Shown here one piece after another: positions 1 through 5,021 of a stretch of DNA of 27,288 bases. The notes beneath the pieces were generated by a model. It ran no database searches. It had not been told where the DNA came from and saw only the letters and a list, made by a program, of their open reading frames with translations. Origin of the DNA: a virus; the IMG/VR virus record IMGVR_UViG_3300047284_000355, positions 1-27,288 of that record; one strand, 5' to 3'. The position numbers were made by a program, and so were the translations under genes. The number at the start of each line of letters is the position of its first letter. Position 1 is the stretch's first letter.

Positions 1-195
1 GGCAACGCGGTTATCCACGATACGGGCCCGATCGGAAGCGCGACACGGCAAAATATGGCCACGTCCGCCATCGTCTATTGTGCGGCTTCTGACGTGCTGA
101 GCGTTCAGCTCGTGCCCAGCGTCAACGTGACGCTTGACGCCATCGCAGAGGCCAGCGCCAACGCCAGCCCGATTCTGCACATCGTCAGTCTATAG
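1..195 (+). CDS. C-terminal end of a phage tail/adsorption structural protein (partial)
   Basis: The frame is open from base 1 to a TAG at 193-195, giving 64 residues of the C-terminus of a longer protein; the start lies outside the window. The visible part is beta-rich, rich in Val, Ala and Ser, ends in HIVSL, and contains a segment SVQLVPSVNV. This resembles the C1q/TNF-like jelly-roll ends of phage tail or receptor-binding proteins, and the tail protein at 26222-27118 ends in a similar way (TIARL). The next gene is a tail-assembly-chaperone-like gene, which commonly follows a tail fibre gene, so a tail tip or fibre role is inferred. The exact family is not recognised. Confidence 0.6.
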   Translation, partial: GNAVIHDTGPIGSATRQNMATSAIVYCAASDVLSVQLVPSVNVTLDAIAEASANASPILHIVSL

Positions 196-203
196 GAGAC
201 GCC

Positions 204-500
204 ATGTACTACCGCATCTACGACCTCGCCACACTTACCACGCAGTATACCGACGACCTCGGGAATCTCTATGAGGACATCGGCGACGCACCATTCGAGG
301 ACGTGCCCAGTGCCGACGAAGCCGTCGCCATGGTGCGCACGGAGCGCAACGCAAGGCTGTCTGATTGCGACTGGACACAGCTTGCTGACTGTCCGCTCCC
401 CGCGCCGACGGTGACCGAGTGGCGCATCTACCGGCAGGAACTCCGTGATTTGATGGGCGACTTTGCATGGAACGTCTCGACATGGCCAAGCAAGCCGTGA
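204..500 (+). CDS. Phage tail assembly chaperone-like protein (Phage_TAC / tail fibre assembly type)
   Basis: 98 residues, with AGGAG nine bases before the ATG. The C-terminal half has the pattern known from phage tail assembly chaperone/fibre assembly domains: a run RTERNARLSDCDW, then LADCPLP, then W-RIYRQELRDL. In that family R-x-x-R-N-x-L-L-x-x-[ST]DW is followed by a proline-rich turn and W-x-x-Y-R-Q-x-L-R-D. Such proteins act in tail fibre maturation and are usually encoded directly after the fibre or baseplate gene, as here. The N-terminal half (YYRIYDLATL) is a small beta domain. It is the last gene before a non-coding region with hairpins and so probably ends the late tail operon. 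Confidence 0.7.
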   Translation: MYYRIYDLATLTTQYTDDLGNLYEDIGDAPFEDVPSADEAVAMVRTERNARLSDCDWTQLADCPLPAPTVTEWRIYRQELRDLMGDFAWNVSTWPSKP

Positions 501-506
501 TATACT
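477..506 (+). promoter_or_regulatory. Candidate sigma70-type promoter at the end of the chaperone gene
   Basis: TCGACA (477-482) matches the -35 consensus at 5 of 6 positions. It is followed after 18 bases by TATACT (501-506), with TG one base upstream of the hexamer (extended -10). Transcription would begin near 513, inside the non-coding region. A second TATACT with an extended TG lies at 580-585 but has no good -35. Assignment is by motif only. Confidence 0.4.
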
Positions 507-628
507 AAAGATGCTCACGGCTCATGGGCAACTCACACTCGCCACCACGCCGCTCCCGCCACATGGGGCGGCGTTGTGGTATACTGTGAGCGTAGCAATC
601 GGCTACAGTATGTCCACATGTATATATC

Positions 629-669
629 ACACCGAACCCCGCACTGCCTGATAGTGCGGGGTTCGGTGT
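629..669 (+). terminator. Strong 16-bp hairpin, probable terminator of the late tail operon
   Basis: ACACCGAACCCCGCAC (629-644) is perfectly complementary to 654-669, with a 9-base loop (645-653). There is no T-tract after the stem, so a canonical rho-independent terminator is not complete. Its position after the last tail gene and before the early promoter argues for termination or 3'-end protection. It is palindromic and would act the same way on the opposite strand. Confidence 0.6.
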
Positions 670-709
670 CGTCACGTGGGGTGATGCAAGAGCAGTATAG
701 CAGGCTCTA

Positions 710-731
710 AAAAACTCGTCAAAAACTCGTC
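710..731. repeat. Tandem 11-base direct repeat upstream of the early promoter
   Basis: AAAAACTCGTC occurs at 710-720 and again at 721-731, and is followed by a degenerate start of a third unit (GAAAATT). It lies about 20 bases upstream of the -35 of the early promoter. Spacing of one helical turn suggests a protein-binding site such as an operator or activator site. The binding protein is unknown. Confidence 0.55.
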
Positions 732-751
732 GAAAATTGGTCTATTTTGTG

Positions 752-781
752 TTGCATTTGTGTTGACGATTGTGCTATAAT
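752..781 (+). promoter_or_regulatory. Early-operon promoter (TTGCAT - 18 - TATAAT, extended -10)
   Basis: TATAAT at 776-781 is preceded by TG at 773-774 (extended -10), and TTGCAT at 752-757 is a fair -35 with an 18-base spacer. The expected start is near 788, about 40 bases before the first early gene. The leader would open with a small hairpin, GGTTC (792-796) against GAACC (802-806), just before the Shine-Dalgarno AAGGAG. Confidence 0.65.
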
Positions 782-826
782 GTGTTCATAAGGTTCAGAG
801 AGAACCGAAACGAAGGAGAAAGAGCC

Positions 827-1138
827 ATGAGCACCATCAGCCGCCAAATCATCACCGCCGCCGTCAACGTCACCGAGAGCGACGCCTACAGCGCGAGCGA
901 CATCGCCGCCGCCATGCTGGACGTGGTGTGGCGCGACGCCGACGACTGGACTGTGGAGTTTGTTCGCGAGGTGATGACCACGGTGATTTTCGTTGTCAGC
1001 ACTGACGACAACGACGAGTACGCCGACGTTGCCGACATCATCACCACTGCAGCGCGCGCTATCATGACCGGCGCGGCACGCGCTGAGGATGAGCAGGGCT
1101 GGGTTGACGTGGATGACATCGAGGTTGAGTTCGCCTAG
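827..1138 (+). CDS. Small acidic early protein, unknown function
   Basis: 103 residues. The ATG at 827 is chosen over an upstream in-frame codon because AAGGAGA (813-819) precedes it at good spacing. The product is strongly acidic and rich in Asp, Glu and Ala, with a hydrophobic central stretch (MTTVIFVVS) and an acidic C-terminus (WVDVDDIEVEF). It is the first gene after the early promoter, a place where phages often encode host-takeover proteins; that role is only an inference. The N-terminus contains NVTES, also found near the start of the product at 1530. Its stop lies only a few bases before a hammerhead ribozyme. No family is recognised. Confidence 0.75.
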   Translation: MSTISRQIITAAVNVTESDAYSASDIAAAMLDVVWRDADDWTVEFVREVMTTVIFVVSTDDNDEYADVADIITTAARAIMTGAARAEDEQGWVDVDDIEVEFA

Positions 1139-1143
1139 TCCCA

Positions 1144-1207
1144 CGACGAAACCGGCGGCGATGACCTCAAAGCCGGTCTGCTGGTGAGTGCCAGCACTGA
1201 TGAGTCG
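1144..1207 (+). ncRNA. Type II hammerhead ribozyme, copy 1
   Basis: All core elements are present in the order of a type II (stem II open) hammerhead. Stem II 3' strand CGAC (1144-1147) is followed by GAAA (1148-1151). Stem III is A1151-C1156 with G1172-T1177, with loop 1157-1171. H17 is C1178, the predicted cleavage site. Stem I is 1179-1184 with 1191-1196 (6 bp, loop TGAGTG), followed by CTGATGA (1197-1203). Stem II 5' strand GTCG (1204-1207) closes with 1144-1147. Cleavage after C1178 would separate the message of the gene at 827 from that at 1223. The downstream product would start with stem I and carry AAGGAG shortly after. Activity is inferred from structure; no required core base is missing. 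Confidence 0.9.
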
Positions 1208-1222
1208 CAGAAGGAGAATCCC

Positions 1223-1444
1223 ATGAGCAATCTCGCAACGTTCCCAGTCCGCATCCGCACCCAGTTCGAGCTTGACCAAATCGCCGCCGCGTACCGCATC
1301 GCACAGGAAATGGCCACCGACATGCCGCCCTCACAGCTGCAGTTCATGGCGGACGTGTTCAGCGGTGTGGCAGAGGCCAACGACGACGACATCGCTCGGG
1401 GCATGGCGCAGGCGTTCTTGGACACACTGGAGACCATCGGATAG
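1223..1444 (+). CDS. Small early protein between two hammerhead ribozymes, unknown function
   Basis: 73 residues. The ATG at 1223 follows AAGGAG (1211-1216); an earlier in-frame codon at 1184 lies inside the ribozyme stem and is rejected. The product looks helical and acidic (FELDQIAAAYRIAQEMA, then DDDIARGMAQAFLDTLETIG) with no membrane segment or known motif. Its message would be bounded by ribozyme cleavage at 1178 and 1482, giving a discrete RNA of about 300 bases with hairpins at both ends. The function is unknown. Confidence 0.75.
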   Translation: MSNLATFPVRIRTQFELDQIAAAYRIAQEMATDMPPSQLQFMADVFSGVAEANDDDIARGMAQAFLDTLETIG

Positions 1445-1447
1445 CCA

Positions 1448-1510
1448 CGACGAAACCGGCGGCGATGACCTCAAAGCCGGTCGCTGGGTGAGACCCAGCC
1501 TGATGAGTCG
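1448..1510 (+). ncRNA. Type II hammerhead ribozyme, copy 2
   Basis: This is the same architecture as copy 1. CGAC (1448-1451) precedes GAAA (1452-1455). Stem III is 1455-1460 with 1476-1481, and C1482 is H17. Stem I is 1483-1488 with 1494-1499 (plus a possible T1489-A1493 pair), then CTGATGA (1500-1506) and GTCG (1507-1510). The 38 bases 1445-1482 are identical to 1141-1178, whereas stem I differs at four pairs while staying fully paired (for example T-A becomes G-C next to the cleavage site). This compensatory change is strong evidence for a selected RNA fold. Cleavage after 1482 would free the message starting at the gene at 1530. Confidence 0.9.
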
Positions 1511-1529
1511 ATAGACAAAGGAGGACCCC

Positions 1530-1838
1530 ATGAGCAAGGTGATTTTTCTCGAGCGCGCCATCCTGAACGTCACGGAGAGCGCCGATCGCTGGGTGGCAGG
1601 CTATGCCGCCATCATCACGACACCTGAGGAGACCTACGCCCTGCAGGTGCGCAAGGTCGACCTGACCAAGCTGCCGTACGTGAGCGAGGAGGCGATCGGC
1701 TACGTCATGTGCGCACTGTGGGCGCACACTGCGACGGGCATGGAGAGCGTGGCCACATGGTGGTGCAACGTCCACGAAGTCGGCAAGCACGTCGGCGAGC
1801 TGCTCCAGCAGGAGGTGACCGTATCATGGCACCAGTAG
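1530..1838 (+). CDS. Small early protein, unknown function
   Basis: 102 residues. A strong AAAGGAGG precedes the ATG, and this Shine-Dalgarno sequence lies just downstream of the second hammerhead ribozyme. The sequence shows an N-terminal beta stretch, a repeated NVTES motif shared with the product at 827, and a Trp/Cys-containing C-terminal half (MCALWAHTATGMESVATWWC). No transmembrane helix is obvious and no family is recognised. It overlaps the next gene by 13 bases, so downstream genes are translationally coupled rather than separated by ribozymes. Confidence 0.75.
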   Translation: MSKVIFLERAILNVTESADRWVAGYAAIITTPEETYALQVRKVDLTKLPYVSEEAIGYVMCALWAHTATGMESVATWWCNVHEVGKHVGELLQQEVTVSWHQ

Positions 1839-2017
1839 ACAAAGAGTTTGCCAAGCTCGTCACCTGGCTCATTCAGTGGCGAGCCATGGTAGCCCAGCAC
1901 ATCGCCGACGGTGTGCTGACTGAGGAGCAGGCGGATACCATCGACCGCTCGACCGTACTGGAGATTGACCGCCTGCGCCGGTTGCGACGGCGCCGTATCG
2001 AGGAGGTTGCACCATGA
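1826..2017 (+). CDS. Small basic-tailed early protein, unknown function
   Basis: 63 residues. The ATG at 1826 is placed by AGGAGGTGACC directly upstream; earlier in-frame starts lie deep inside the preceding gene without a binding site. The protein is helical (FAKLVTWLIQWRAMVAQHIADG, then EEQADTIDRSTVLEIDRL) and ends in an arginine-rich stretch RRLRRRRIEE, which could contact nucleic acid. No family is recognised. Confidence 0.65.
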   Translation: MAPVDKEFAKLVTWLIQWRAMVAQHIADGVLTEEQADTIDRSTVLEIDRLRRLRRRRIEEVAP

Positions 2018-2115
2018 TTGACTGGGCAGCAGTATTTGTAGCAGTGGTGACGTTCGCTGGAGTAGTGGCAGGCGCGTGGCTGGGAGAGAAGTTCGAAGAT
2101 TGGAGAGAGCGATAA
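2014..2115 (+). CDS. Very small single-pass membrane protein (33 aa)
   Basis: ATG at 2014 overlaps the previous stop (ATGA) and follows AGGAGG at 2000-2005. One hydrophobic segment (about residues 4-25, AAVFVAVVTFAGVVAGAWLG) is followed by a charged tail EKFEDWRER, predicting an inner-membrane protein with a cytoplasmic tail. Such mini-membrane proteins are frequent in phage early regions. The function is unknown. Confidence 0.55.
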   Translation: MIDWAAVFVAVVTFAGVVAGAWLGEKFEDWRER

Positions 2116-2393
2116 TGCAAAAGTACATTGTGTGTTCATTCATTGGCACCGCTGTCCGCTGGGTGACAGCACAGCCGCCCGAATTCACCGGTGTCTATGA
2201 CACCGATAGGTACGGGGAATTGCAGAATTTTTCGGTGTGTGACACCAGCGTCGGTGACGCCGTCTTCCACACCGACGTGTGGGGGCGTCGGGCGGAGTAC
2301 ACCGTCGTTGTCAACGACATCACCTATGGGAATGCGGAGTATCCGGACGAGTACGTATTCGTCGCCCGCTGGAAGCAGTGGGTGACAGAATGA
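2115..2393 (+). CDS. Hypothetical early protein
   Basis: 92 residues. The ATG at 2115 overlaps the preceding TAA by one base (TAATG), indicating coupled translation; the preceding GGAGAGAG region can serve as ribosome binding site. The product is beta-rich with many Val, Tyr and Asp residues and the pattern AEYPDEYVFVARWKQWV at the end. No motif allows a family assignment. Confidence 0.65.
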   Translation: MQKYIVCSFIGTAVRWVTAQPPEFTGVYDTDRYGELQNFSVCDTSVGDAVFHTDVWGRRAEYTVVVNDITYGNAEYPDEYVFVARWKQWVTE

Positions 2394-2683
2394 AACAGTT
2401 TTTCTTTGTCAAGCCCATGGCCACCGACATGCACATCACCGTGTCACAGCGCGGTGAGCCCATCGAGGTGATGACGCCCAACATGGACGGGTACACGGTG
2501 CTGGCGGAGTGGCGCATCGAAATCACGGTGGGCGGGGCTCCGCTCCTGTACAAGCGGATCATGATGCCGCCCAATGCGCACGAGCACGACGTGATGGTCA
2601 TGGTGGACACCGTCATCGGCATTGAGTTCACTGAGGGCATGTGCTCAGTGAAAGGATTCGAAGTACAGGAAGGAGACTACTAG
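2390..2683 (+). CDS. Hypothetical early protein
   Basis: 97 residues. The ATG at 2390 overlaps the previous TGA. The sequence is beta-rich (KQFFFVKPMATDMHITVSQRG) with an amphipathic Met/Val-rich centre and an acidic end. No signal peptide, membrane helix or catalytic motif is seen. It belongs to the coupled early operon; its function is unknown. Confidence 0.65.
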   Translation: MKQFFFVKPMATDMHITVSQRGEPIEVMTPNMDGYTVLAEWRIEITVGGAPLLYKRIMMPPNAHEHDVMVMVDTVIGIEFTEGMCSVKGFEVQEGDY

Positions 2684-2685
2684 TC

Positions 2686-2880
2686 ATGGCAGAAGCAGTA
2701 ATCGCAATTGCAATCATGGCGTGCGTCTGTATGCTCGCCGCTACGATTGTCAGCGCCCTTGCATGGTACGAGCGCTATAGCGCAAAGTGGCACCATGAGA
2801 TGATGCTGGAGAGCTACGCCGACGGCTGGGACGCCGCCTGCGAGGTGCTCCGCCAGCGAGAGGAGCAACGACGTGGATAA
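2686..2880 (+). CDS. Small N-terminally anchored membrane protein
   Basis: 64 residues. The ATG at 2686 is supported by GGAAGGAG at 2668-2675. Residues 2-26 form one hydrophobic helix (AVIAIAIMACVCMLAATIVSAL). A soluble helix of about 38 residues rich in Glu, Arg, Tyr and Trp follows. An inner-membrane anchor with a cytoplasmic helical tail is likely. No family is recognised. Confidence 0.65.
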   Translation: MAEAVIAIAIMACVCMLAATIVSALAWYERYSAKWHHEMMLESYADGWDAACEVLRQREEQRRG

Positions 2881-3028
2881 GCTCGCACAGATTCAGGCGC
2901 TGCTCGAAGAGCGCAACGCACTCAACCGCCAGCTCGACTATATCACAGAAAAGGCGGTGCGGGCACAGTACATCAAGCGCATCGCCGCCATCGGCGCGCA
3001 GATTGAACGGATGAAGGAGCAGCGATGA
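2873..3028 (+). CDS. Short coiled-coil protein with a GTG start
   Basis: 51 residues, from GTG 2873 (AGGAG at 2861-2865) to TGA 3026-3028. The sequence is almost entirely one amphipathic helix (LAQIQALLEERNALNRQL, then RIAAIGAQIERMKEQR) and should form a coiled coil. It overlaps both neighbours slightly, like the other genes in this operon. The function is unknown. Confidence 0.6.
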   Translation: MDKLAQIQALLEERNALNRQLDYITEKAVRAQYIKRIAAIGAQIERMKEQR

Positions 3029-3213
3029 CCCCGAAGAACCATTTGCACGTCCGAGCCGACGCAGAGTTCGACAGCGCCATCACGGCACTCATCGAAGCGC
3101 TGGCCAAGCGTGACGGCGTCAAGCCCACGAAGTCCACCGCAGTTCGCCGAGCCGTCATCTACATGGAGCGCATGATGCGCACCGCTGAGAAGGAGCAAAA
3201 CGATGTCAAGTGA
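3025..3213 (+). CDS. Ribbon-helix-helix-like small protein
   Basis: 62 residues with AAGGAG before the ATG. An N-terminal beta strand (LHVRADAEFD) is followed by two helices and the segment KPTKSTAVRRAV. This matches the strand-helix-turn-helix layout of Arc/MetJ-type (RHH) DNA-binding proteins, including the Ser and Arg-rich start of the second helix. A role as an early-operon regulator or replication accessory is inferred. It directly precedes and overlaps the SSB-like gene. Confidence 0.55.
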   Translation: MTPKNHLHVRADAEFDSAITALIEALAKRDGVKPTKSTAVRRAVIYMERMMRTAEKEQNDVK

Positions 3214-4075
3214 TTTCACCCTCCCCGGCTACCAGCCCGAAGTCATCGCCGAACCCGGCGACCGCTACCCGCTCATCTACTGGCTCAACACGACCAAGCT
3301 TGGCGGTGTGGTCGGCGCATGGCACACCGGCGATTTCTCCGAGCTCCCCGCCCCGTGGAGCCGCGTCGAGCGGTTCGACAACGAGGAGCATGGCTTTGAG
3401 ACGCAAAGCCTCACCTTCGTGCCGCTCCGCATGCGCCAGCAGTGGTACCTGAACTACACCACGCCGCAGGGCGACACCGTCATCAAGGCGGTGCCACACT
3501 ACATGGACGCGGTGTCGGGCAAGACGTTCCTCGAAAAGCACGGCGGTGGCATGTACCTGGGTATCCGCAGTGCGAGCCAAGTGCTGGCCATGGTGCAGGG
3601 CATTGACCGCCCCGTGGTCGTGCAGACGAAGGGCATGGTCGCCATGCACGCGTTTAAGCGTGTCACCAAGAAGAGCCCTGGCGGCGAGGTCTACCGCATG
3701 GTCAATGCGATGCTGGGCGTGGCCAATCAGACCCGCAAGGGCGCCGACCTCATCCCGCACTTTGCGTTTTGGGTGACACTCAAAACTCCGCTGAACGCCA
3801 AGGGCAAGATTGCCACGGCAGAGGTGGGAGCAGGTGCTATCATCGTCTACCCTCAGCTGGACATGAAGCCCGAGGACATTACTCGGGAGCACCTCGTACA
3901 ACGCTTCGTCGGGCGTGACAAGCTTCAGCTCGCCCATGCCATGTACCTCGACGGGGAGGCGTGGGCCAACGAGCCACCACGCAATGACTTCGAGAGCGAG
4001 GCGGTGGCCATGCCGGAGCCACGTCCGGCGGTGAATGCGCCCCAGCCGATCGGTGAGGAAGATAGCCCGTTCTAA
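3203..4075 (+). CDS. Putative single-stranded DNA-binding protein with an acidic tip
   Basis: 290 residues; AAGGAG precedes the ATG. The body is a large beta/alpha domain without an obvious match I can name. The last 40 residues are a Pro/Ala/Glu-rich flexible tail ending in GEEDSPF. Bacterial SSB proteins end in a flexible linker and an acidic tip of the type DDDIPF that recruits replication proteins, and the tail here matches this layout (acidic residues then Pro-Phe at the very end). Replication genes follow downstream. I infer a phage SSB or annealing-type protein; a general scaffold or unrelated DNA-binding role remains possible. Confidence 0.5.
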   Translation: MSSDFTLPGYQPEVIAEPGDRYPLIYWLNTTKLGGVVGAWHTGDFSELPAPWSRVERFDNEEHGFETQSLTFVPLRMRQQWYLNYTTPQGDTVIKAVPHYMDAVSGKTFLEKHGGGMYLGIRSASQVLAMVQGIDRPVVVQTKGMVAMHAFKRVTKKSPGGEVYRMVNAMLGVANQTRKGADLIPHFAFWVTLKTPLNAKGKIATAEVGAGAIIVYPQLDMKPEDITREHLVQRFVGRDKLQLAHAMYLDGEAWANEPPRNDFESEAVAMPEPRPAVNAPQPIGEEDSPF

Positions 4076-4085
4076 GAGAATCACC

Positions 4086-4121
4086 GCTCCCCGCTCTATG
4101 TCACGATGCAGGGCGGGGAGC
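4086..4121. repeat. Palindromic element, copy 1
   Basis: GCTCCCCGCTCT (4086-4097) pairs with 4110-4121 (12 bp including one G-T pair), with loop 4098-4109. It fills the gap between the SSB-like gene and the next gene and ends 14 bases before the start codon's GGGAGGAG. Copies occur at 4399-4432 and 4758-4787. Copy 3 has the same orientation and copy 2 is reversed. Confidence 0.8.
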
Positions 4122-4142
4122 AAGCAGGGAGGAGATGGAGTG

Positions 4143-4391
4143 ATGGATGAGTTTTTTCATGTACAGTCATACGAAGCGCTGAGGCAGCTCATTGCACAGC
4201 GACAAGGCACAGTTATGTATCACACTCCATTGCCCGATGATGAGTATCACTGTCGCATCGTCATTGAAAATGACATCGTTGACGTATACGGCAGAATCAG
4301 CAATGTTGTCCTCAATGAGCAGTATCGCCCACGCAATTTTGACATTAGAGTTACCTCAGTGATTCATATGCCAGACCAAGTAACTCGCTAA
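4143..4391 (+). CDS. Hypothetical accessory protein
   Basis: 82 residues. The ATG at 4143 is supported by GGGAGGAG upstream; earlier in-frame codons run through the hairpin element and are rejected. The coding sequence is visibly AT-richer than the flanking replication genes. The product is acidic with a beta pattern (CRIVIENDIVDVYGRISNVVL). No family is recognised. It is one of two genes set between copies of the palindromic element, which suggests a small accessory insertion. Confidence 0.6.
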   Translation: MDEFFHVQSYEALRQLIAQRQGTVMYHTPLPDDEYHCRIVIENDIVDVYGRISNVVLNEQYRPRNFDIRVTSVIHMPDQVTR

Positions 4392-4398
4392 GCCACCA

Positions 4399-4432
4399 CT
4401 CCCCGCTCTGCATCATGACACAGAGCGGGGAG
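4399..4432. repeat. Palindromic element, copy 2 (reversed orientation)
   Basis: CTCCCCGCTCTG (4399-4410) pairs perfectly with 4421-4432 around a 10-base loop. The centre reads TGCATCATGACA, which is the reverse complement of the centre of copies 1 and 3 (TGTCACGATGCA) with one change, so this copy is inverted. It is followed by GCAAGCAGAGAGGAGAT, nearly the same as after copy 1, which supplies the Shine-Dalgarno sequence for the next gene. Confidence 0.8.
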
Positions 4433-4451
4433 CAAGCAGAGAGGAGATAGC

Positions 4452-4748
4452 ATGAACGCAAAGCAGGAATTTGTTAAACACACTTCTGACAGGGAGGTCA
4501 AGTGTGCGATTGTGACCAGGTATGATGACGACACGGTAGTTGCATCGCTCAAAGTTGGACACACGAACGATGACTATCAAGAATTTTTGCGCCTGCTCGA
4601 TTTTGAGTATGATGATGGGTATGGCCTCATGGAACTACAAGGCACTATCTGGTATGTAGACGGTACGCACTCAGATCGCGGGGAGTACGATGGGCTTGAG
4701 TGGTGGGAGTACATGGGAGCGCCGACAATCCCGGAATCATTGCAGTAG
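4452..4748 (+). CDS. Hypothetical accessory protein, acidic
   Basis: 98 residues with GAGGAG before the ATG. It is strongly acidic and aromatic, with paired Asp/Tyr clusters (FEYDDGYGLMELQGTIWYVDG) and a C-terminal WWEYMG segment. Acidic small phage proteins can mimic DNA, as in anti-restriction proteins, but there is no specific motif to support that here. It lies between palindromic element copies 2 and 3. Confidence 0.6.
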   Translation: MNAKQEFVKHTSDREVKCAIVTRYDDDTVVASLKVGHTNDDYQEFLRLLDFEYDDGYGLMELQGTIWYVDGTHSDRGEYDGLEWWEYMGAPTIPESLQ

Positions 4749-4757
4749 CCACCGCTC

Positions 4758-4793
4758 CCCCGCTCTGTGTCACGATGCAGGGCGGGGTTCTTT
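4758..4793 (+). terminator. Palindromic element copy 3, terminator-like
   Basis: CCCCGCTCT (4758-4766) pairs with 4779-4787 (9 bp, one G-T), followed by TTCTTT (4788-4793). This is the only one of the three copies followed by a T-rich stretch, and it lies just upstream of a promoter. It therefore looks like a rho-independent terminator isolating the next gene pair. The core TGTCACGATGCAGGGCGGGG is identical to copy 1. Confidence 0.65.
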
Positions 4794-4819
4794 CATCGCT
4801 CGGCGGTGTGTGTTATAAT
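4791..4819 (+). promoter_or_regulatory. Extended -10 promoter of the RHH/GNAT pair
   Basis: TATAAT at 4814-4819 has TG at 4811-4812 (extended -10). The -35 region 17 bases upstream is weak (TTTCAT, 4791-4796). Transcription would start near 4826, about 20 bases before the RHH gene. The early-operon promoter uses the same extended -10 type. Confidence 0.6.
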
Positions 4820-4844
4820 GTATCTACTATTGTATGGAGGGATT

Positions 4845-5021
4845 ATGCCCGCACGAAAAGACAAAGTGACCGCACCGCATCAGTACATGAGCGTGCGCTT
4901 GCCCGTGCCAGTGATTGAAGCGCTGTCACGCATGGCAGACCAAAAGAAAGTCAGTCGTAATCGCTTGGTTATCCAAGCACTCATCAAGCTGGCTAAGCGC
5001 CACATCGAGGAGGCGAAGTGA
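4845..5021 (+). CDS. CopG-like ribbon-helix-helix protein, candidate antitoxin/regulator
   Basis: 58 residues; the ATG at 4845 has GGAGG at 4836-4840. The basic N-terminus is followed by the strand QYMSVRLPVPV, helix 1 (IEALSRMADQKK) and helix 2 (SRNRLVIQALIKLAKRHIEEAK), the classic CopG/Arc RHH arrangement that binds DNA as a dimer. It has its own promoter and a terminator upstream, and its stop overlaps the start of a GNAT acetyltransferase gene. RHH-GNAT pairs are known as type II toxin-antitoxin modules (AtaR/AtaT, TacA/TacT), in which the RHH partner neutralises the enzyme and represses the operon. That role is inferred from context; a simple phage regulator is possible. Confidence 0.7.
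   Translation: MPARKDKVTAPHQYMSVRLPVPVIEALSRMADQKKVSRNRLVIQALIKLAKRHIEEAK

Larger units (their letters stand above)
501..826. other. Non-coding control region between the late tail genes and the early operon
   Basis: There is no credible gene here: the only open frame (from 463) has no Shine-Dalgarno sequence and no recognisable product. The region holds a branched fold in which 513-518 (GCTCAC) pairs with 586-591 (GTGAGC), enclosing an imperfect stem ACCAC-GCCGC (544-553) against 568-580. It also holds a 16-bp hairpin at 629-669, a tandem 11-base repeat at 710-731, an AT-rich stretch at 700-782 and promoter motifs. It marks the late-to-early boundary and could hold an operator, a small RNA or an origin. 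The function is not proven by sequence. Confidence 0.7.

Noticed and set aside
463-651. 62-codon open frame in the non-coding region
   Set aside because: It overlaps the end of the chaperone gene and runs into the terminator hairpin. It has no Shine-Dalgarno sequence and a composition unlike neighbouring proteins.
3206-4123. Long antisense frame opposite the SSB-like gene (305 codons)
   Set aside because: It mirrors a well-supported plus-strand gene with its own Shine-Dalgarno sequence. High GC makes antisense frames open by chance, and no minus-strand gene is seen elsewhere.
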